Source of the DNA: Panacagrimonas sp046594215
Lineage (GTDB): Bacteria; Pseudomonadota; Gammaproteobacteria; Nevskiales; Nevskiaceae
DNA length: 64,000 bases
Assembly (NCBI GenBank): GCA_046594215.1
Contig: JBKJPX010000057.1
Span: 124,001-188,000, forward strand
Direction: 5' to 3'
The notes beneath the pieces are model-generated. The model saw only the letters and a program-made list of their open reading frames with translations. It was not told where the DNA came from and did no database searches. Each line of letters starts with the position of its first letter. Position 1 is the first letter of the stretch. Positions 57,738 to 64,000 of this stretch are shown piece after piece. The translations under genes and the position numbers were made by a program.

Positions 57738-58709
57738 TTACTGCAGTCCCAGGTCCCCACGGAACTTGGCGGCGACCTTCTCGGGCAGCGGCACGTAGCC
57801 GTCCTTCTCCACGACTTCCTGGCCCTGTTTGGAGAGAACCATCTTGAAAAACTCGATCTCCATGGGCGAAAGCGGCTTGTTCGGCGCCTTGTTCGTGTAG
57901 ACGAACAGCACGCGCGACAGCGGGTACTTGCCGCTGATGGCGTTCTCGTTCGTCGCTTCGACAAAAGCGTCGCCATCCTTGGACGCCAGCGGTACGGCGC
58001 GGACGCCGGAGGTCTTGTAGCCGATGCCCGAGTAGCCAATCGCGTCGAGTCCAGTCGACACGGACTGCACCACCGAAGCCGAACCCGGCTGCTCATTCAC
58101 GCCCGTCTTGTAATCACCCTTGCACAGCGCGTGTTCCTTGAAGTACCCGTAGGTGCCGGACACGGAGTTGCGTCCGTACAGCTGGATGGCCTTGGGCGCC
58201 AAGTCACCCGTGGCACCCACATCGCTCCAGCGCTTGGCGTCCTTTCCTGCACCGCACTTGCGGGTCGCCGAGAAGATCGCGTCGACCTGCGGGATCGAAA
58301 GCCCCTTGATCGCGTTGTCCTTGTTAACGAACACAGCCAGAGCGTCGATCGCAACGCCAATCGGCGTCGGCTTGTAGCCGTACTTCTGCTCGAACGCTTG
58401 AATCTCCTGGTCCTTCATGACGCGCGACATGGGACCGAAATTCGCAGTGCCTTCAGTCAGGGCCGGCGGCGCCGTCGAGGAGCCCGCGCCCTGGATCTGG
58501 ATATTCACGTTCGGGTAATAACGCTTGAACTGCTCGGCCCAGAGCGTCATCAGGTTGTTCAGCGTGTCCGATCCGACGCTGCTGAAGTTGCCCGAGACAC
58601 CGGAGGCCGGCGTGTACTCCGGCAATCCCGGATCAACCGCTGCGAACAGCGATGTCGCCGACAGGGAGGTGGCTACTCCGATGGCCAGCGCAAGCTTCCG
58701 AAAGTTCAT
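57738..58709 (-). CDS. pstS: Phosphate-binding periplasmic protein PstS
   Basis: Periplasmic receptor (323 residues) of the Pst system. The signal peptide ends ATSLFAA; the mature protein has SVGSDTLNNLMTLWAEQFKRYYPNVNIQIQGAGSSTAPPALTEGTANFGPMSR, which carries the phosphate-binding serines and arginine. The ATG at 58709 is used; the frame is open for 16 further codons without homology. A candidate Pho box is at 58781-58810. Confidence 0.96.
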   Translation of the reverse strand: MNFRKLALAIGVATSLSATSLFAAVDPGLPEYTPASGVSGNFSSVGSDTLNNLMTLWAEQFKRYYPNVNIQIQGAGSSTAPPALTEGTANFGPMSRVMKDQEIQAFEQKYGYKPTPIGVAIDALAVFVNKDNAIKGLSIPQVDAIFSATRKCGAGKDAKRWSDVGATGDLAPKAIQLYGRNSVSGTYGYFKEHALCKGDYKTGVNEQPGSASVVQSVSTGLDAIGYSGIGYKTSGVRAVPLASKDGDAFVEATNENAISGKYPLSRVLFVYTNKAPNKPLSPMEIEFFKMVLSKQGQEVVEKDGYVPLPEKVAAKFRGDLGLQ

Positions 58710-58780
58710 ATGGGACGAGGTCCTTGGTTTAGCTGAGGTCGATGTGACGGCGCGCATCGTCGCCGTCGACCAAGAAAACC

Positions 58781-58810
58781 GTGTGAAGACTGCGTGACGG
58801 TTGTGTTACG
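58781..58810 (-). promoter_or_regulatory. Candidate Pho box upstream of pstS
   Basis: On the minus strand three half-sites TAAC, TCAC and TCAC are spaced at 11-nt intervals (GTAACAC, GTCACGC, TTCACAC), the period expected of PhoB direct repeats, about 72 to 101 nt before the pstS start. The match to the CTGTCAT consensus is only partial. Confidence 0.5.
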
Positions 58811-59302
58811 GCCGCTCCACCCGTTCGCAGCAGAACCTCGCGCCGATCGCGCGGGCGCCAGGCATTCTTCTGTAAATGTGAGGTGGATTGCACGGGCTAA
58901 ACGCCCGCTGCCCTGGCCATGGCGCGCATGGCGCGCCCGATGAAGATGAGTAGCGTGGAGACAATTTGCTTGAACGCACGGCCTCAAGCCGAAACGCAAT
59001 TCGTGTTGTCAGCCATGTGCCAGGAACCGATCCCGCGATCAGGATCCGAGCATCGGATATTTCACGGTGCTGAGACCCGGATGTCCCGGGCCTGCGATTT
59101 CGCGATCGGCACACCGCGAGGAGAGTTACTACCCAGGCGAATCGGGCATTTCAAACCATGGGAGCGACCCGCGTCTAGGCAAATCACCTTGAGTCATAAG
59201 CTCGCCATACGTTGGACCAATCCATGGGTCTCGGGTAGGGTTCAGCATATGTGCGGCCTTATATAGGCTCAAACGGATATATCAATATTGGCAGGCCGAA
59301 CC
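58811..59302. other. Intergenic region between divergent pstS and cysB
   Basis: About 490 nt with no supported gene. It presumably holds the cysB promoter; AT-rich segments at about 59257-59290 (TTATATAGG ... GATATATCAATATT) directly before cysB are the best candidates for a -10 region and autoregulatory site. Nothing else recognised. Confidence 0.5.
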
Positions 59303-60280
59303 ATGAAGATCCGACAGCTTCACTACATCCAGGAGGTCGCGCGACGCGGCCTAAACGTCACCGCTGCAGCTGAAGCCTTGTTCACTTCCCAACCCGGTGT
59401 GAGCAAGCAGATCCGCATGCTCGAAGACGAACTCGGCGTCGATGTCTTCGTTCGCAATGGCAAGCACCTTTCGGAGATCACGCCGGCGGGTCAGCGCATC
59501 CTCGATTACACGCAGCGACTTCTTCATGAGGTCGAGAACATCAAGAACATTGCCGAGGAGTTTCGAGACTCCGATCGCGGCGATCTGTCGATTGCGACAA
59601 CGCATACGCAGGCTCGATACGCCTTGCCTCCCGTCATCCAGCGATTCCGGTCGCGGTTTCCCAAGGTGACGTTGCATCTCCACCAAGGATCGCCTCCCCA
59701 GATTGCGAAACTCGCCTCCGATGGACAGGCGGATTTCGCAATTGCAACGGAAGCACTCGAGCTTTTCGACGACTTGGTCATGCTTCCGTGCTATCGCTGG
59801 AACCGAATTGTCCTCGTGCGGCCGGACCATCCGCTCGCCCGCGAACAGCAACTAGGGCTGCGTGAACTGGCTGGTCACCCGATCATCACGTACACGTTCG
59901 GATTCACTGGACGTTCAAAGCTGGACCAAGCCTTCGCTGCGCACGGCCTGAGGCCGGACGTCGTGCTCACCGCGGTAGATGCCGACGTGATCAAGACATA
60001 CGTCCGACTGGGGCTGGGAGCCGGAATAGTCGCCGACCTCGCCTACGAACCCAAGGAAGATTCCGACCTCGTGGCGCTGCGGGCCGATCACCTCTTTGAG
60101 CACAGCACGACCCATATCGGCTTTCGCAGAAGCATGTTTATTAGAGGTTATATGTATGATTTCATTGCGGCTTTTGCGCCTCATCTCACGCGCGATCTGA
60201 TTGACGAAGTGGCCTCTATCACCGACCCGGCAGCGCGCGCGCAGAGATCGCGGCAGCTGGGTGAAAGTCTGAGCCTCTAA
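59303..60280 (+). CDS. cysB: LysR-family transcriptional regulator, CysB type
   Basis: A 325-residue regulator. The N-terminal winged helix MKIRQLHYIQEVARRGLNVTAAAEALFTSQPGVSKQIRMLEDELGVDVFVRNGKHLSEITPAG is of CysB/Cbl type. The ligand-binding domain has TTHTQARYALPPVIQRFRSRFPKVTLHLHQGSPPQIA with the TTHTQAR block, which binds sulfate or N-acetylserine. CysB activates sulfur assimilation genes; cysI follows 118 nt downstream in the same direction. Confidence 0.92.
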   Translation: MKIRQLHYIQEVARRGLNVTAAAEALFTSQPGVSKQIRMLEDELGVDVFVRNGKHLSEITPAGQRILDYTQRLLHEVENIKNIAEEFRDSDRGDLSIATTHTQARYALPPVIQRFRSRFPKVTLHLHQGSPPQIAKLASDGQADFAIATEALELFDDLVMLPCYRWNRIVLVRPDHPLAREQQLGLRELAGHPIITYTFGFTGRSKLDQAFAAHGLRPDVVLTAVDADVIKTYVRLGLGAGIVADLAYEPKEDSDLVALRADHLFEHSTTHIGFRRSMFIRGYMYDFIAAFAPHLTRDLIDEVASITDPAARAQRSRQLGESLSL

Positions 60281-60316
60281 AATCTTCTGGGCGCTTATTC
60301 CGAGTCCTTCTTACGA

Positions 60317-60336
60317 TATAGCTCTCTTGCGCTATA
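60317..60336. promoter_or_regulatory. Inverted repeat upstream of cysI
   Basis: TATAGC (60317-60322) and GCTATA (60331-60336) form a 6-bp dyad in the 118-nt gap between cysB and cysI, about 63 nt before the cysI start. It could be an operator or part of the promoter; CysB binding is only a guess. Confidence 0.35.
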
Positions 60337-60398
60337 GCGGGCGATACGCGCCTGATAGCCTTCGCGCCCGCTCCTCCTTGGGATAGCCGGAAGGTTCG

Positions 60399-62066
60399 AT
60401 GTACCGCTACGACCAATACGACCAGACGCTCGTCGACGAACGCGTTGCGCAGTTCCGCGACCAGACCGAGCGCTTCCTCGCCGGGGAGTTGCCGGAAGAC
60501 GAGTTCCGCGCCCTTCGGTTGCGCAACGGTCTGTATATCCAACGTTTTGCACCGATGCTCCGCATCAGCATCCCCTATGGCTTGCTGTCGAGCGCGCAGG
60601 TCCGCACCCTCGCGCACATCGCACGCACCTACGACAAGGGATACGGGCACTTCACGACCCGCCAGAACATCCAGTTCAACTGGCCGCAGCTAGCGCGGGT
60701 TCCGGACATTCTGGCGGACCTTGCGAAGGTGCAGATGCACGCGATCCAGACGTCGGGTAACTGCATCCGCAACATCACCTCGGATCACCTCGCCGGCGTA
60801 GCACGCGACGAATTAATTGACCCGCGCCCGTACTGTGAGCTCACCCGGCAATGGGCAACGATCCATCCCGAGTTCAACTGGCTACCTCGCAAATTCAAGA
60901 TCGCCTTCTCCGCCTCCCAGAGTGATCGCGCGGCGATCCGGGTCCACGATATCGGCGTCCAGATCGTCCGTAGTGAAGCGGGTGAGATCGGCTACACCGT
61001 CTACGTAGGAGGGGGGCTTGGGCGCACTCCGATCATCGGCGTGAAAACAGCTGATTTCGTCCCGGAACTCGACTTGCTGTCCTATCTAGAGGCCGTGTTG
61101 CGCGTCTACAACCTGCTAGGCCGTCGCGACAATATTTACAAGGCCCGCATCAAGATCCTGGTCAAGGAGACCGGTCCTGAGAAATTCACGCGGATGGTCG
61201 AGGAGGAATGGGCCCGCATCCGAAACGGCGATCTGCGACTAGACGGCGGCGAGATCGAGCGCATGCGTTCGCACTTCACGCAGCCGCAGTACGAGCCGCT
61301 ACCCGCAGTCGATCCCGCTTATGAGACCAAGCTCCGCGAAGATACTGCCTTCGCCACCTGGACCCGACGCAACCTGCACCCGCATCGACAGCCGGGCTAC
61401 GCGGTGGTGTTCGTATCGCTGAAGGCCAACCGAGTGGCACCTGGAGACATCAGCGCCGAGCAGCTCGACGCGGTTGCGACGCTGGCCGACCGATATTCGT
61501 TCGGAGAGATTCGCGCTACGCACGATCAGAATCTCGTACTCGCTGAAGTGAAGCTCACGGACGTACATGCCGTGTGGGAAGCGCTCCGCGACCTGAATTT
61601 GGCCACGCCCAACATCGGACTGCTCACGGATCTGATTTGCTGCCCGGGCCTCGACTTCTGCGCGCTGGCGAACGCCAGTTCGATTAGCGTGGCACAAGAC
61701 ATATTCGATCGCTTCGAAAGCCTGGACGATCAGCACGACATCGGTCCCATCAAGGTCAAGATGTCCGGCTGCATGAACGGCTGCGGACACCACACCGTCG
61801 GCCATATCGGCATCCTTGGAGTGGATAAGAAAGGCGAAGAGTGGTACCAGGTGACACTAGGCGGATCGGCAGAGAACGATACGAGCCTTGGTGATCGTAC
61901 TGGCCCTTCGTTTTCGCGCGGAGACATCGGCGAAGCCGTCCAACGCATCATCGAGATTTATCTCGAGCGACGCGACAGCGAAGACGAAAGCTTTCTCGAG
62001 GCCTACCGTCGTATCGGCATGGCGCCGTTCAAGGCGCGTCTCTACCCTGCCGCGACAGCAGCATGA
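60399..62066 (+). CDS. cysI: Sulfite reductase hemoprotein (nitrite/sulfite reductase beta subunit)
   Basis: Siroheme and 4Fe-4S enzyme (555 residues) reducing sulfite to sulfide. Ferredoxin-like half-domains include KGYGHFTTRQNIQFNWPQL and RNITSDHLAG; the cluster cysteines are in CCPGLDFCALANASS and KMSGCMNGCGHH (C-x5-C and C-x3-C). The protein is shorter than NADPH-dependent CysI systems with CysJ, and no flavoprotein gene is adjacent, so electrons may come from another donor. The stop overlaps the DUF934 gene start (ATGA). cysG provides siroheme. Confidence 0.94.
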   Translation: MYRYDQYDQTLVDERVAQFRDQTERFLAGELPEDEFRALRLRNGLYIQRFAPMLRISIPYGLLSSAQVRTLAHIARTYDKGYGHFTTRQNIQFNWPQLARVPDILADLAKVQMHAIQTSGNCIRNITSDHLAGVARDELIDPRPYCELTRQWATIHPEFNWLPRKFKIAFSASQSDRAAIRVHDIGVQIVRSEAGEIGYTVYVGGGLGRTPIIGVKTADFVPELDLLSYLEAVLRVYNLLGRRDNIYKARIKILVKETGPEKFTRMVEEEWARIRNGDLRLDGGEIERMRSHFTQPQYEPLPAVDPAYETKLREDTAFATWTRRNLHPHRQPGYAVVFVSLKANRVAPGDISAEQLDAVATLADRYSFGEIRATHDQNLVLAEVKLTDVHAVWEALRDLNLATPNIGLLTDLICCPGLDFCALANASSISVAQDIFDRFESLDDQHDIGPIKVKMSGCMNGCGHHTVGHIGILGVDKKGEEWYQVTLGGSAENDTSLGDRTGPSFSRGDIGEAVQRIIEIYLERRDSEDESFLEAYRRIGMAPFKARLYPAATAA

Positions 62067-62569
62067 GCGCGGTCCTGCGGGTCGATGGGACTATCGCCCT
62101 CGCCTATTCCGTCATTGCCGACGACGAAACCGTGCCGGATGTCAATTTGGTCCTGGTCTCGCTGGCTCGCTGGCAGCGCGACGTGGAAACGCTGCGCGGC
62201 CAAACAGGGAGACTCGCGATCCGTATCCCGAACACCCTCGACGTCACGCGCCTGGATCAAGTTGCGCTGGAAGCCGCCTTGTTACTGATCGAATTCCCCT
62301 CGTTCGGCGACGGACGGGGCTATTCACAGGCCACTTTGCTACGCAACGCGCGCGGATACCGTGGCGAACTGCGCGCCGCCGGCGCTGCAGTCGTTCGCGA
62401 CCAGCTCCTGGGCATGGTCCGTTGCGGGATCGACAGCTTCGAGTTGCGAGCTGACCAGTCTGCAGAATCGTGCTTGCGGGCCCTCAAGGATTTCTCGATC
62501 GCCTATCAGCCGGATCTCGGCACCCTCCCGCAGGTTCGATTGTTGCGCCACAGAGCCGGCTCAAGCTGA
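62063..62569 (+). CDS. DUF934-domain protein linked to sulfite reductase
   Basis: A 168-residue cytoplasmic protein. It has VNLVLVSLARWQRDVETLRGQTGRLAIRIPNTLDVTRLDQVALEAALLLIEFPSFGDGRGYSQATLLRNARGYRGELRAAGAAVVRDQLLGMVRCGIDSFEL, the typical DUF934 block FPSFxDGRGYSxAxLLR. These proteins are encoded beside cysI in Betaproteobacteria and are thought to serve sulfite reductase or siroheme delivery; the exact role is not established. It overlaps cysI by 4 nt. cysH and cysDN, which often follow, are absent. Confidence 0.9.
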   Translation: MSAVLRVDGTIALAYSVIADDETVPDVNLVLVSLARWQRDVETLRGQTGRLAIRIPNTLDVTRLDQVALEAALLLIEFPSFGDGRGYSQATLLRNARGYRGELRAAGAAVVRDQLLGMVRCGIDSFELRADQSAESCLRALKDFSIAYQPDLGTLPQVRLLRHRAGSS

Positions 62570-62756
62570 GCCGCAATCGTTCGCCAACCGACAGGCTCAG
62601 AACTGAGCGGCAACTGAACCGATGATCGCCCGGCTCGCCGTCTTTCGTCGACGCGCTAAAGGCTTGTCATATCTGCGGTCTTCCGCTCTAATTAGGTCCA
62701 TGCAGCGCAAATGCGCCCGCAGTTCAAGCACATCATAAAGTTGGGGAAAGAACGCT

Positions 62757-63575
62757 ATGAAGCTCCAAGTCGTTGCGGCAACGTTTGCACTGAATGCGGT
62801 TGCCTTGGCACTGGGCACTGCGAATGCCCAAGGCGCGGCCATTTCGGTTCCGCAGCGGGCGCCCAATTCCTATGCAGGCGCGACATTCGGCTCGCCGATG
62901 GCTTTTGGCGCGGATTGGGGAACGGTCGGAGTCGGCGTGTACGGCCAGACGCTGCCGAGCAAGTTCAACGGCACCCACGTTGATCCGGACGAAGATTTCG
63001 ACGGAAGCGCGGCGCTGGTGTTTGGCCTAGGCGATGCCGACAAGTACGTCGGGCTCGAAACGGCCATCATTACCACCTCGCTGACCGGCTCGGGCGACCT
63101 GACCGGTAACGACAATTCCGACGATTTCGGTGAGTCGGGTGGCTTCTCCTTCAAGCTCCACACCAACGTGCCGGGCGGCGCAGCGCTAGCTATTGGTGTC
63201 ATCGGCACCGGCCGCTGGGGCGAAGCCGAAGACACCAACGAGTCGAGCGTCTACGCGAACGCCACGAAGGTGTTCTCGATTGACACCGGCTCGCGCAAGC
63301 ACGCGCTGGTCGCCAACATCGGTGTGGGCGACGGGCAGTTCACCAACAGCCTGAAAGACGACGGCGTCAACGTGTTCGGTTCGCTGGCGTTCTACCTCAC
63401 GCGTCAGTTCTCGCTGATCGCGGATCACACCGGCCGCTTCACGAACCTCGCCGTGTCCGCGGCTCCGATTGCCGGCATCCCGTTGGTACTGACGCTCGGC
63501 GCAGTCAACGTCGGTGACCGCTTTGATTCGCCCGCCCAGTTCGCGGGCACCCTCGCTTACACGCTCAGCTTCTGA
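62757..63575 (+). CDS. Secreted or outer-membrane protein of unknown function
   Basis: A 272-residue exported protein. The signal peptide is MKLQVVAATFALNAVALALGTANAQG with a likely cut after ANA or AQG. The mature part is rich in Gly/Asp and in alternating beta patterns (WGTVGVGVYGQTLPS, DGSAALVFGLGDADKYVGLETAIITTSL, FGSLAFYLTRQFSLIADHTGRFTNLAV) and ends FAGTLAYTLSF, with the final Phe typical of outer-membrane barrels. No family recognised. A GGGGAAAG site precedes the ATG. The next gene encodes another secreted protein, so the two may form a unit. Confidence 0.75.
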   Translation: MKLQVVAATFALNAVALALGTANAQGAAISVPQRAPNSYAGATFGSPMAFGADWGTVGVGVYGQTLPSKFNGTHVDPDEDFDGSAALVFGLGDADKYVGLETAIITTSLTGSGDLTGNDNSDDFGESGGFSFKLHTNVPGGAALAIGVIGTGRWGEAEDTNESSVYANATKVFSIDTGSRKHALVANIGVGDGQFTNSLKDDGVNVFGSLAFYLTRQFSLIADHTGRFTNLAVSAAPIAGIPLVLTLGAVNVGDRFDSPAQFAGTLAYTLSF

Positions 63576-63601
63576 GCGATCTGAATTTCTGGAGATTCAT
63601 C

Positions 63602-63904
63602 ATGGCTTCCAAGATCATCAAGTCCCTCGCCTTTGTCGCACTCGCCTCGGCCGGCAGCTTGGCCATGGCGCAGGTTTCTGGCGGCGGCGTTTCTGGCGGT
63701 GGCGTTTCTGGCGGCGGCATCAGCGGTGTCAGCGGCGTATCGGGTGGCTTGGCGATCGACTTCGCCGGCAGCCAAGTCCCAGGCATGAATACGAAGAAAG
63801 ACGGCGGACTTGCCTCCTCGATCGACGAGGCGATGGGCGGACCCGAATCGACCGCCGGCACATCGGAGAAGAGCTGTGACTCCGGCCTCAAGTGCAAGCA
63901 GTGA
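63602..63904 (+). CDS. Small secreted protein with VSGGG repeats
   Basis: A 100-residue exported protein. The signal peptide is MASKIIKSLAFVALASAGSLAMA. The mature start carries three VSGGG/ISG units encoded by a 15-nt tandem repeat (63674-63718), then a less regular Ser/Gly part. The C terminus carries two cysteines (SCDSGLKCKQ), which could form one disulfide. GGAG site upstream. It follows the barrel-like protein gene by 26 nt. Function unknown. Confidence 0.7.
   Translation: MASKIIKSLAFVALASAGSLAMAQVSGGGVSGGGVSGGGISGVSGVSGGLAIDFAGSQVPGMNTKKDGGLASSIDEAMGGPESTAGTSEKSCDSGLKCKQ
63674..63718 (+). repeat. Three 15-nt tandem repeats (VSGGG)
   Basis: Three in-frame copies of a GTTTCTGGCGGCGGC unit at 63674, 63689 and 63704, the second with one synonymous change. 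They may vary in copy number between strains by slippage. Confidence 0.9.
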
Positions 63905-63933
63905 AAGCGCGATCGGTCTGATTCCAGCCGCAC

Positions 63934-64000
63934 TCAGGCCCTGATGGCGGTTTCACCGAAGTAACGCTGTAGCACCGCGGGAATCTGGATGGAGCCATCC
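63934..64000 (-). CDS. serS: C-terminal end of a probable seryl-tRNA synthetase (partial)
   Basis: Minus-strand frame entering from the right edge, ending at a TGA (63934-63936). The visible 21 residues, DGSIQIPAVLQRYFGETAIRA, resemble the C-terminal DGxIxVPxxLRPY block of SerS. Only this fragment is seen, so the identification is tentative. It is convergent with the VSGGG protein gene. Confidence 0.6.
   Translation of the reverse strand, partial: DGSIQIPAVLQRYFGETAIRA

Overview
The window reads as a high-GC betaproteobacterial chromosome, possibly Burkholderiales or a related deep lineage. The evidence is gene order more than any single gene: cutA / thiol-disulfide thioredoxin / aroQ / accB / accC, carA-carB-greA-rlmE-ftsH-folP-glmM, tpiA-secG-tRNA-Leu, dapA beside gcvR-bcp, dnaX-ybaB, and cysB followed by cysI and a DUF934 gene. 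Almost all of it is chromosomal housekeeping. There is no prophage, CRISPR array or intact insertion sequence.

Layout. 1-5.8 kb (+): metal tolerance, a thioredoxin, aroQ, biotin carboxylase subunits, fructose-1,6-bisphosphatase and PPi-dependent phosphofructokinase. 5.9-7.2 kb (-): an orphan ATPase related to sigma-54 activators, then about 0.7 kb without a gene. 8.0-19.3 kb (-): carAB, greA, rlmE, ftsH, folP, glmM, tpiA, secG, tRNA-Leu(GAG) and a terminator. 19.5-24.3 kb: a phosphotransferase divergent from an acyl-CoA dehydrogenase, an MliC-like lipoprotein and zwf. 24.3-26.7 kb (-): a HAD hydrolase, tRNA-Ser(GGA), a short BamC-like lipoprotein and dapA. 26.8-30.7 kb (+): gcvR, bcp, a PhoH/PIN protein, a small unknown protein and an N-carbamoylputrescine amidase. 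30.8-32.0 kb (-): alanine dehydrogenase. 32.0-37.4 kb (+): a small membrane protein, a TetR remnant, an ECF42-type sigma factor among two DGPF/YCII proteins, a VOC protein and an SRPBCC protein, then an enoyl-CoA hydratase-like protein.

37.4-50.6 kb (-): cysG, an SMR exporter, ybaB, dnaX, a mechanosensitive-channel remnant, a tandem AAA+ ATPase, SRP RNA, an unknown protein, tsaB, a DinG/YoaA-type helicase, a TPR lipoprotein and PBP1B. 50.6-58.7 kb (-): the phosphate regulon pstS, a phosphate-type porin, pstC, pstA, pstB and phoU, with a candidate Pho box upstream of pstS. 59.3-62.6 kb (+): cysB, cysI and a DUF934 protein. These connect to cysG, which makes the siroheme that CysI needs. 62.7-63.9 kb (+): two secreted proteins of unknown function. 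The C-terminal end of a probable serS enters from the right edge on the minus strand.

Most unusual points: the sigma-54-activator-like ATPase whose GAFTGA loop reads GAFPGA and which has no helix-turn-helix; the ECF42/DGPF island with a promoter-like site; a 32-nt inverted copy of the tRNA-Ser 3' end facing the tRNA across a shared terminator; very large extracytoplasmic additions in PstC and PstA; a kinase/dehydrogenase pair resembling a split ACAD10/11; a TPR lipoprotein overlapping PBP1B that may be its activator; and two decayed genes. Functions are inferred from sequence recognition alone, since no database search was possible.
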